From an uncultured Atopobium sp. (GTDB lineage: Bacteria; Actinomycetota; Coriobacteriia; Coriobacteriales; Atopobiaceae): a DNA stretch of 5,771 nucleotides. The stretch spans positions 1-5,771 of the forward strand of contig CAMPCT010000141.1 in the NCBI GenBank assembly GCA_946647055.1, given 5' to 3'. The notes beneath the pieces were generated by a model. That model was not told where the DNA came from and ran no database searches. It saw nothing but the letters and a program-made list of their open reading frames with translations. Below, one piece after another: positions 1 through 5,675 of this stretch (positions within the stretch are counted from its first letter, which is position 1; each line of letters begins with the position of its first letter). Made by a program: the position numbers and the translations under genes.

Positions 1-157
1 ACTTGTCGGCCTTCTCCTTGTTGGCCTTGCTGCGCTCCTCCCACTTGCGGGACTGAGCGACGGCCTCCTTGTACTTGGCCTCCCAGTCGATGGGCTCATC
101 GCCGTGCGGCTCCCCACCCTGCGGCTGCGTGGGCTCCTGCTTGACTTCCTCGGCCAT
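1..157 (-). CDS. Probable capsid scaffolding protein, N-terminal part (runs off window)
   Basis: Only the first 52 codons lie in the window; the gene continues past base 1. The start is an ATG at 157-155 with the best Shine-Dalgarno site of the window, AAAGGAGG, five bases upstream. The visible protein begins with a flexible stretch rich in Glu, Gln, Pro and Gly (residues 1-22), then DWEAKYKEAVAQSRKWEERS and a Lys/Glu/Ala-rich run that should form a charged helix or coiled coil. The 'DWEAKYK...KWEERSK' style is typical of scaffolding proteins encoded just before the major capsid gene in many siphophages; that is family knowledge recalled from memory. Such proteins guide prohead assembly and are then removed. 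Position after portal and minor head genes fits. With no C-terminus visible, another acidic helical phage protein is possible. Confidence 0.72.
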   Translation of the reverse strand, partial: MAEEVKQEPTQPQGGEPHGDEPIDWEAKYKEAVAQSRKWEERSKANKEKADK

Positions 158-162
158 GTCGG

Positions 163-170
163 CCTCCTTT
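163..170 (-). promoter_or_regulatory. Strong ribosome binding site of the scaffold gene
   Basis: On the minus strand this reads AAAGGAGG and ends five bases before the ATG at 157. It is the closest match to the anti-Shine-Dalgarno sequence among the six genes and fixes the scaffold start. It suggests high translation, as expected for a protein needed in hundreds of copies per particle. One base separates it from the stem-loop at 172-183. Confidence 0.75.
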
Positions 171-171
171 C

Positions 172-207
172 GCCCGTGCGGGCTAGTCGGTTCGCCCCGT
201 GCGGGGC
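172..207 (-). repeat. Two GCAC-loop stem-loops upstream of the scaffold gene
   Basis: Two perfect inverted repeats lie between the terminator and the scaffold ribosome site. On the minus strand the first (194-207) is GCCCC-GCAC-GGGGC, a 5-bp stem with a four-base loop. The second (172-183) is GCCC-GCAC-GGGC, a 4-bp stem with the same loop. Both share the core CCCGCACGGG, also found with one change in the terminator stem at 226-243. No U-tract follows either hairpin, so they are not terminators by themselves. They could protect the 5' end of the scaffold mRNA, tune access to the adjacent ribosome site, or bind a protein as a DNA dyad. Their function is unknown. Confidence 0.55.
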
Positions 208-220
208 ATGTCGGGATATG

Positions 221-243
221 AAAAAGGCCCCCGTGCGGAGGCC
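221..243 (-). terminator. Rho-independent terminator between minor head and scaffold genes
   Basis: In the minus-strand RNA this reads GGCCUCC, loop GCAC, GGGGGCC, followed at once by five U (225-221). All seven stem positions pair if one U-G wobble is allowed. On the plus strand the same position would be a C-A mismatch, although a TTTT run also follows there (245-248). The structure therefore fits the minus strand best, the direction of the phage genes. It begins 48 bases after the minor head stop codon. It would end or thin out transcripts from the packaging operon before the scaffold and capsid genes, setting different levels for the two groups. Confidence 0.75.
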
Positions 244-291
244 GTTTTCTCGGTTTGTGCGGTTTTTCGACGCGATGGGCGCCTTTCGGGG

Positions 292-1071
292 CTATTTCAG
301 GCCGTACATCTTGCGCATGACGTAGAGGGTGCCGTTGGTGTCCTCGCGGTAGCTGCGGCCCTTGGCCGCCTTCTGGCCCGCGATGTGGTCGGTCCACTCC
401 TGCGGGATGTCGCCGTTGGCGCGCAGGCGGTTCGCCTCGCGCCACATGTCGCGGTAGATGGTGGAGTCGTAGCCGTTGATGTGGACCTCGCCGCGCCCGA
501 TGCTCGCTATGATCTGGCAGTCACAGCTCCGGTGCGTGTGGCTGGCGGCCTCCTCGGACATGTACCAGTAGCCGAGGCCAGCCGTCATCAGGCACCACGC
601 GCACGTCTCGGCGCCCACCGGGACGCGGGCGTAGCGCACGTCGCGCGGGTCGCGCTGGCCGTTCTTCCAGACGCCGACCTTGCTGGCCCGGTTGACCTCG
701 TACTCGATGCGGTCGGCTAGCAGGTCCGCAAGCTCCTCCTCGTCCAGCTCGCCGTCCCTCATGGCCTGCCGGTAGATGCCGCGCACGGCGATGATGGTGG
801 CCGTCCGGTCGTAGTCGGAGAGCGCCTTGGCGTCGAAGTCCTCGCCGGTCTGCAGGATGGACAGGCCGCGGTAGAACTGGGCCGCGTACTGGGCGCTGGC
901 CTCCTGCGCGTAGCGGCAGGCGCCGGCCACGAGGTCCTCGACCAGCTCCCGGTCGGACAGGTCCACGTTTGCGAGCGTGAAGCCCATGTCCTGCCGGGCA
1001 GCGGCGCCTATCTGGTGCACGCCGTCGGCGTAGCGCTGCAGCACGTCCATCGACAGCTCTACGTCAGCCAT
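292..1071 (-). CDS. Phage minor head protein (MuF/VG15-like)
   Basis: This 259-aa protein is probably the minor capsid protein that follows the portal gene in many actinobacterial phages; relatives sit inside the head near the portal vertex. Residues 1-130 look mostly helical. The best mark is residues 146-188: RYARVPVGAETCAWC, then HTHRSCDC, giving Cys157, Cys160, His178, His180, Cys183 and Cys185. A CxxC followed by a His/Cys cluster is typical of the VG15/MuF-like head proteins and could hold a metal ion, though that is inference. The C-terminal 70 residues (from about 190) are polar with many aromatic and basic residues, ending MRKMYGLK. The start is ATG at 1071 with GAGGG eight bases upstream; it overlaps the portal gene by eight bases, suggesting coupled translation. 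The stop is TAG at 294-292. No signal peptide or membrane segment is seen. The family is from memory, so the exact name is less sure than the role. Confidence 0.78.
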   Translation of the reverse strand: MADVELSMDVLQRYADGVHQIGAAARQDMGFTLANVDLSDRELVEDLVAGACRYAQEASAQYAAQFYRGLSILQTGEDFDAKALSDYDRTATIIAVRGIYRQAMRDGELDEEELADLLADRIEYEVNRASKVGVWKNGQRDPRDVRYARVPVGAETCAWCLMTAGLGYWYMSEEAASHTHRSCDCQIIASIGRGEVHINGYDSTIYRDMWREANRLRANGDIPQEWTDHIAGQKAAKGRSYREDTNGTLYVMRKMYGLK

Positions 1072-2530
1072 TGCCGCCGCCCTCTGCCGGCGCGCCGAAG
1101 ATCTGCGCGAGCATCGCCTGCGCGTTGGCCTGCGCCACCTGGTCGTCGATCTCGCGGCGCGCGTCCTCGGGGACGCCGACCATCTTCCAGAAGGCGCTGG
1201 TGCCCGCGAAGCCCGGCACGACGCCGGCCAGCTTCACCGCCGCGTCGGCCATGCTCACGATGGAGGGCATCGCGGGGTTCGTGAAGTTGGGCGTGAAGTC
1301 GCGCCACTCGTCCGGCAGGTCGGCCAGCGGCATCCCCAGCTCGGCGGCCATCGCCATCTGCGACAGCGTGCGGATGGTCTCGCGGTTGCCGTCGTTGAGG
1401 TCCTGGCACTCGATGATGAGCGGCTCCGAGGCCGCGTAGATGGCCTCCGCGCTGCTCGGGTTGTCGTGTATGATCCCGAGCTGGCTGATGGGCACGTTCG
1501 TCTCGCCGCTGAAGCGCGCGGCCAGCGAGCGCATGAAGTCCACGTACTGCTGCATGGACGCCTGCTGCATCTGCATGAACTGGGGCATGACCCCGTCCAC
1601 GCCGTTGTAGCCCACGCCCATGATGTTGCCGATGTAGGCCTCCCACTTGGTCTTGCCCTCGAAGGCCTCCCGGTCGGCGCCGAGCAGCACCTTCTGCGGG
1701 GCCACCGCGAACTGGAAGCTGATGTCGCCGCCCAGCGCGCAGCGCACGGCGCTGTCGGTGATGCTCATGACCGCGCGGGTGATGCGGCTCTGGCCGAAGG
1801 GCTTGCGCTGCGTGGGCCGGTAGGCGAAGGAGTCCATGAGCGGGCGCCCCATCGAGTGCGGGGCCGCCTCCCAGCGCCAGCGCCAGCCGTCGCGCCACAG
1901 GTAGACGTTGGCCTCCTCGTCGTATAGCGTCGCGGCGAGCGGGCCGTCGATGTCGAGGGTGATGGTCATGCCGTAGGCCACGCGCCCCTTGGCCTCGTCC
2001 CACAGCGCCGACGCGTGCTCGGCGTCCCACATGTCGATGCGGGCGCCGCCCGCGGCCATGCCGACCGTGGCGAAGGAGCACCCGTAGACGCCCATGGCCT
2101 CGACCGTCTGGCGGTACTTGACCGCCAGCCTGCTGCGCCGGGCCATGGCGTCGAGCGCGGCCTGCACCCCGTCGTCGGTGGCCTCGAAGCCGTCGAAGCG
2201 CGAGCGGGTGGCCATGGCCATGACGGCCTTGTTGGGCCAGCCCACGACCGTCTCGACGCTCAGCAGCTCGGGCGGGGTCGAGATGCCGAAGTCCTTCAGG
2301 CGGTTGCGCCCGTCGTAGTAGGCGTAGCGCTCCTGGTTGCGGTTGAGCCGCGCGTACCACACGTCGTAGCAGTCGCGCAGCTCCTGCGCCCACCGCTCGG
2401 GCATGTCGCGCGGGACGTCCAGCTCGGGTGGCACCAGCGGCAGGCCGTGCCACGTGTCGGGCTGCGGCAGGTCGTTGACCTTCCTGCCACCCCGCCCGTC
2501 GGGGTATGTGTCGGGCGTCTGCTCTATCAC
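1064..2530 (-). CDS. Phage portal protein (SPP1 gp6-like)
   Basis: This is a 488-aa protein, usual length for the family. Twelve copies form the ring at one head vertex through which terminase pumps DNA and to which the tail joins. Residues 45-110 (ERWAQELRDCYDVWYARLNR, then a YYDGRNRLKDFG segment) form the typical N-terminal helical region followed by a conserved Pro-Asn-Lys (99-101). Residues 343-365 hold the strongest mark, ETNVPISQLGIIHDNPSSAEA, split here as ETNVPISQLG (343-352) and DNPSSAEA (356-363), matching the 'P...LG...NPSSA.A' block of actinophage portals. The C-terminus (450-488) is a charged, Ala/Gln-rich helix ending in a Gly-rich tail. I chose the GTG at 2530: it overlaps the terminase stop as GTGA (four bases), and GAAAGG lies ten bases upstream. 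The same frame stays open far upstream, but that extension only shadows the terminase gene in a low-complexity Arg/Pro/Gly reading. Confidence 0.92.
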   Translation of the reverse strand: MIEQTPDTYPDGRGGRKVNDLPQPDTWHGLPLVPPELDVPRDMPERWAQELRDCYDVWYARLNRNQERYAYYDGRNRLKDFGISTPPELLSVETVVGWPNKAVMAMATRSRFDGFEATDDGVQAALDAMARRSRLAVKYRQTVEAMGVYGCSFATVGMAAGGARIDMWDAEHASALWDEAKGRVAYGMTITLDIDGPLAATLYDEEANVYLWRDGWRWRWEAAPHSMGRPLMDSFAYRPTQRKPFGQSRITRAVMSITDSAVRCALGGDISFQFAVAPQKVLLGADREAFEGKTKWEAYIGNIMGVGYNGVDGVMPQFMQMQQASMQQYVDFMRSLAARFSGETNVPISQLGIIHDNPSSAEAIYAASEPLIIECQDLNDGNRETIRTLSQMAMAAELGMPLADLPDEWRDFTPNFTNPAMPSIVSMADAAVKLAGVVPGFAGTSAFWKMVGVPEDARREIDDQVAQANAQAMLAQIFGAPAEGGGNG

Positions 2531-3978
2531 CAGACCACCGCCTTTCTCTCCGGGTTGCGCTTGGTGGTCATGGCCCCCCAGTAGGCGAGGGCGCATGCCT
2601 CGATGAGGGTCGCGTCGGCCTCGTCGGTGGACTGGAAGCCCCAGCCGCCGCCCTGACCGAGCGGGCGCCTGCGTGACCGCGTTGCCGAGGCGTCGAGCGC
2701 CTCCTGCCCGTAGTGCGTCACCGTGCGCTCCCTGACGGCGTTGGCGAGCGACGAGCATGCCGCCGCCATGTCCGCCGTGCGCGGGCGCACGATCTCGTTC
2801 TTCGGTACCCGCTCCGCGAGCAGGCGCTCGGTCAGCGTCTGCGAGTTGGAGGGCCCGTCGATGAGGATGAGGGCGGCGCCCGGCGCGACGCGCACGAGCG
2901 TCTCCACGAACCACCCGATGCCGTGGCCCAGCCCGCGCGAGTCCACGACGTAGACGAAGGGGCGGTTCTCCGTCCCCCTGTGGCAGGCCGCGAGCGTGCC
3001 CACGCTGCCGTCGGGGCTGAACTTCACCGCGTAGCAGACCAGCCCGGCCTTCTCCGGGTTGTCGATGCGGCACGCGTCCCAGTCCCTCGGCAGGATGGGT
3101 GCCGACGTGGCTATGGCCTCGGGCCACCAGCCGAGGTGCTCCCGCGCGAAGGTGTCCGGGTTCATCGTCCGGGCGTCCTTCATGATGGCCGGCTCGAGGA
3201 GCTGGTAGCCGAGCGACGGGTTGTACTCGTACCACCGCGCGACGTCCAGCGGGTCGCCGACTTCGGGGGCGCTCCACTCGTGGATGCACCCGCCGATGTA
3301 GGGCGCCTCGTGCAGGCTGGCCCTGATGGCGGCGAACTTCTCGCCCTTCAGCGCCTTCTCGGGGTTCGGCACGGTGCCCATCAGGATGGTTTGCGGGCTT
3401 CCGTGCGGGGCGGCCGAGTTGAGCGGGCTCAGGGCCGCGTCCTGCGCATCGGTGTAGTTTTGCGCCTCGTCCACCACGACGAGGTCGAAGGTCCCGCCTC
3501 GGCCGGCGTCGTCGTTGCCGCCGCGCGTGCGGAACTCTATGCGCGCGCCGTTGGTCAGCTCGAGGACCATCTGGTTTGCGCCCGTCGTGTAGCGGGCCAC
3601 CAGGCGGTTCAGCTCGGGGTACTTGGCCAGCGGGTCGTTCTTCTTGGTGCCGAACTTGGCGCGCAGGCGGTCGAAGGCGAGCTTGGCCGTCTGGTACTCG
3701 TGCGCGGTGTGGAGGATCCACTCGCCGCGTATGACCAGCCCCTCGGTCTCGCGCGGGTCGCAGACGCCAGTCTTGCCGTTCTGGCGCGGCACCGGCAGGA
3801 CGCACAGGCTGTTGAGCAGCCTGCCGTCGTCGTCGAGCGCCAGCCAGTCGTCGAGCAGCGTGCGCTGCCACGGGTGCGGGCTCATGCCGTACGCGTCGGC
3901 GAGGGCGCACGCCAGCTTGCCTTCGGAGCGCGCCCAGCTCCCGCACCAGCTGTAGGTGGGGGTCTGGTTGCCGAGCAT
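2527..3978 (-). CDS. terL: Phage terminase large subunit (ATPase and nuclease)
   Basis: This 483-aa protein is the packaging motor: it cuts concatemeric phage DNA and drives it into the prohead with ATP. The N-terminal ATPase shows HPWQ (35-38) in the adenine-binding region, a deviant Walker A PRQNGKT (64-70), Walker B DLVVVDEAQ (165-173, acid pair Asp170-Glu171) and a likely coupling motif MGTVPN (200-205). The C-terminal RNase H-like nuclease contains VKFSPDGS (318-325), ILIDGPSNS (371-379, Asp374) and DEADATLIEACALAYW (452-467, Asp452/Asp455). The first nuclease position, often Asp, is Lys319 here with Asp323 four residues on. The start is ATG at 3978, sharing one base with the small-subunit stop (TGATG), with GAGGAG eleven bases upstream. 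The frame extends further upstream to 4236, but that part overlaps the small-subunit gene and is not protein-like. The end overlaps the portal start by four bases. Confidence 0.95.
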   Translation of the reverse strand: MLGNQTPTYSWCGSWARSEGKLACALADAYGMSPHPWQRTLLDDWLALDDDGRLLNSLCVLPVPRQNGKTGVCDPRETEGLVIRGEWILHTAHEYQTAKLAFDRLRAKFGTKKNDPLAKYPELNRLVARYTTGANQMVLELTNGARIEFRTRGGNDDAGRGGTFDLVVVDEAQNYTDAQDAALSPLNSAAPHGSPQTILMGTVPNPEKALKGEKFAAIRASLHEAPYIGGCIHEWSAPEVGDPLDVARWYEYNPSLGYQLLEPAIMKDARTMNPDTFAREHLGWWPEAIATSAPILPRDWDACRIDNPEKAGLVCYAVKFSPDGSVGTLAACHRGTENRPFVYVVDSRGLGHGIGWFVETLVRVAPGAALILIDGPSNSQTLTERLLAERVPKNEIVRPRTADMAAACSSLANAVRERTVTHYGQEALDASATRSRRRPLGQGGGWGFQSTDEADATLIEACALAYWGAMTTKRNPERKAVVW

Positions 3979-4322
3979 CAGAGCGCTATCTCCTCGGCCT
4001 GCGCGAGGATCCGCGCCAGCGGGCTGTCCTCCTCGCGGACCTCCTCCATGCCGTATGTCTGCAGCAGCTCGGTGAGCTGCGCGAGGCTCTTGCGGTAGTT
4101 GGCCATGAGCTGGTTGTAGGCCTCGTAGATGGGGTGCTTCCGCACGCCGCGCTGGCCGCCGCCGTTGTCGTAGGCCACCACCAGCTGCTGGTTGGACTTC
4201 TGCATGGCGCTGCGCGTCTCGGCCAGCTTCCTGCACTGGAAGACCACGTTCTCTGCCAGCTCAGTGGCGTAGGGCCTCAGCTTCTCCGGTATGCAGGCGC
4301 AGATGCTCTCAGCCTCGGTCAT
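3978..4322 (-). CDS. terS: Phage terminase small subunit (P27-like)
   Basis: This 114-aa protein probably recognises the phage packaging site and delivers it to the large subunit, which follows immediately. Residues 42-60 (SNQQLVVAYDNGGGQRGVRK fits 43-62) and then HPIYEAYNQL (63-72), NYRKSLAQLTELLQTYGM (75-92) match the P27-family pattern: a Gly-rich turn, an 'NP/HP...' motif, then a Lys/Leu-rich helix that helps assemble the ring. The N-terminus (1-42) is helical with three Cys and the C-terminus (93-114) is acidic. Length is at the short end for this family. The start ATG at 4322 has AAGGGGG four bases upstream; this ribosome site begins inside the TAA stop of the methyltransferase gene, nine bases away. 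The family call rests on recalled patterns plus a firm neighbour; a small non-terminase gene here would be unusual. Confidence 0.8.
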   Translation of the reverse strand: MTEAESICACIPEKLRPYATELAENVVFQCRKLAETRSAMQKSNQQLVVAYDNGGGQRGVRKHPIYEAYNQLMANYRKSLAQLTELLQTYGMEEVREEDSPLARILAQAEEIAL

Positions 4323-4331
4323 GTCTCCCCC

Positions 4332-5648
4332 TTACTCCGTCGCCAGCTTGGCCTCCCGCCCGGTCAGGCGCTCCCAGCGCGCCACTATCACGTCGCAGTA
4401 GGCGGGGTCCAGCTCCATGAGGTATGCGTCGCGGCCCATCTGCTCGCATGCGATGGCCGTGGTGCCGCTGCCGCCGAACAGGTCGAGCACGGCGTCGCCG
4501 CGCCGGCTGCTGTTGCGCACGAGCCGGGCGAAGAGCGGGACGGGCTTCATGGTCGGGTGCTCCGCGCTCGCCAGCGGCTTGTCGAAGCGCAGGACCGTGG
4601 TGGCCGCGTCGGGCGACAGGATCTCCTCGAGCATCTGGCGCAGCTCGCCCTTGCTCATCTTCTTGAGGTTCGCCGCGTCGTCGAAGATGGTCGTCTCCGA
4701 GCGCGTCGGCGCGAAGTAGTGGCTCGCCCCCTGCTTCCAGCCGTAGTAGGCGATCTCGTGCATCCACTGGTAGTCGCTGCGGCCCAGCGTGAAGTGGTTC
4801 TTGACCCACGTCAGCTCCTGCTTGGGCGGGATGCCGCACTCCTCGAGGGCCGCGAAGACCGCCGGCGCGTGCATGGCCGCCAGCCACACGTACCACGCGG
4901 CGCCGGGGCGCATGACGGAGACCCCCGAGCGGACGGAGTCCTCTATGAATCGCTGGAAGCTGGCCTCGTCGTCGAACTTGTCGTTCTGGATGACCTTGCG
5001 GTCGGTGCGCTGCTTCGCCAGCTTCGGGTCCCAGTTGCTGCTGTCGTTCTGGTGGTAGGCCACGTTGTAGGGTGGGTCGGTGAGCAGCAGGTCCGCCTGC
5101 CGGCTGCCCATGAGCCGCTCGACCTGCGCGGGGTCGGTGCTGTCGCCGCAGAGCAGGCGGTGCCGCCCCAGCACCCACAGGTCGCCGGGCTTGGTGCGCG
5201 GCTCCTCCGGGACCTCGGGGACGTCCTCGTCCAGGTCCTCGGGCAGCGGCTCCAGCAGCTCGTCCACGTCGAAGCCGTAGGCGCCCCAGTCGAACTCGGG
5301 GAGGGCGTCCAGCTCGGCCTGCAGCACCTCGAGGTCGAAGCCCGAGGTCAGCGTGGTCTGGTTGTGCACGTGCACATATGCCCTGCGCTGCGCGTCGCTG
5401 AGGTGGTCGAGGGCTATGGTGGGCAGCTCGGTCATGCCCAGCCGCTCCGCCGCGAGGACGCGCCCATGGCCCTCCACGATGACCGGCTCGCCGTCGGGCG
5501 CGTGCCACACGCCCACGGGGTCGTTGAAGCCGAACTCCGCTATGGACGCCGCTATCTGCTCGATCTGCTCGTCAGGGTGCTCCTTTGCGTTGCCGGCGTA
5601 GGGCACCAGCTCCTCGATGGGCGTCATGGTCATGCGAAGCTCGGGCAT
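4332..5648 (-). CDS. ParB-like domain fused to beta-class DNA methyltransferase
   Basis: The 438-aa protein probably methylates phage DNA using S-adenosylmethionine. Residues 8-98 form a ParB/sulfiredoxin-like domain (TPIEELVPYAGNAKEHP, VIVEGHGRVLAAERLGM at 56-72). An acidic linker (119-150) follows. The methyltransferase part has GDS (168-170), the catalytic DPPY (191-194), HPTMKP (364-369) and the SAM-binding FGGSGTT (391-397). DPPY before FxGxG, with about 170 residues between for target recognition, is the beta-class order; DPPY favours N6-adenine over N4-cytosine. The target cannot be read. The start is ATG at 5648 with GGAGGG three bases upstream; a GTG at 5705 in frame has no such site. 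No restriction enzyme gene adjoins it, so it is probably an orphan enzyme. Lying first in the terminase operon, it may protect DNA from host restriction or affect packaging; both are inference. Confidence 0.92.
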   Translation of the reverse strand: MPELRMTMTPIEELVPYAGNAKEHPDEQIEQIAASIAEFGFNDPVGVWHAPDGEPVIVEGHGRVLAAERLGMTELPTIALDHLSDAQRRAYVHVHNQTTLTSGFDLEVLQAELDALPEFDWGAYGFDVDELLEPLPEDLDEDVPEVPEEPRTKPGDLWVLGRHRLLCGDSTDPAQVERLMGSRQADLLLTDPPYNVAYHQNDSSNWDPKLAKQRTDRKVIQNDKFDDEASFQRFIEDSVRSGVSVMRPGAAWYVWLAAMHAPAVFAALEECGIPPKQELTWVKNHFTLGRSDYQWMHEIAYYGWKQGASHYFAPTRSETTIFDDAANLKKMSKGELRQMLEEILSPDAATTVLRFDKPLASAEHPTMKPVPLFARLVRNSSRRGDAVLDLFGGSGTTAIACEQMGRDAYLMELDPAYCDVIVARWERLTGREAKLATE

Positions 5649-5651
5649 CGT

Positions 5652-5657
5652 CCCTCC
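5652..5657 (-). promoter_or_regulatory. Ribosome binding site that sets the methyltransferase start
   Basis: On the minus strand GGAGGG ends three bases before the ATG at 5648. The next in-frame ATG codons (5633 and 5627) are too far away, and the upstream in-frame GTG (5705) has only GACTGGG before it, so this site decides the start. Confidence 0.7.
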
Positions 5658-5669
5658 AAAAGACAAAGG

Positions 5670-5675
5670 ATTGTA
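5670..5675 (-). promoter_or_regulatory. Weak candidate -10 box before the methyltransferase gene
   Basis: The minus strand reads TACAAT, one base from the sigma-70 consensus TATAAT, 21 bases before the start codon. The surroundings are locally AT-richer than the coding regions. No convincing -35 box stands 16-18 bases upstream (the region reads roughly CGTTTT), so this may be chance. If real, it would start the packaging operon with a leader of only about 15 bases. Confidence 0.25.

Noticed and set aside
104..720. Two smaller plus-strand frames (104-325 and 199-720) crossing the gap before the scaffold gene.
   Set aside because: Both run over the terminator and antisense to the scaffold start or minor head gene, lack family motifs and have biased composition.
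1059..2453. A 464-codon open frame on the minus strand in another frame of the portal gene.
   Set aside because: Arg/Gly/Ala/His-rich shadow with no motif, lying wholly over the portal coding region.
2531..3946. Upstream extension of the portal reading frame, giving a 960-codon open frame.
   Set aside because: The added part is Arg/Pro/Gly/Ala-rich shadow of the terminase gene in another frame. Portal-like protein begins only near the GTG at 2530.
2713..4098. A 461-codon open frame on the plus strand opposite the large terminase.
   Set aside because: Biased composition, no family signature and full overlap with a terminase whose Walker motifs are intact.
4309..5508. A 399-codon open frame on the minus strand in another frame of the methyltransferase gene.
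   Set aside because: Arg/Ala/Gly-rich shadow with no motif; it overlaps a complete enzyme on the same strand.
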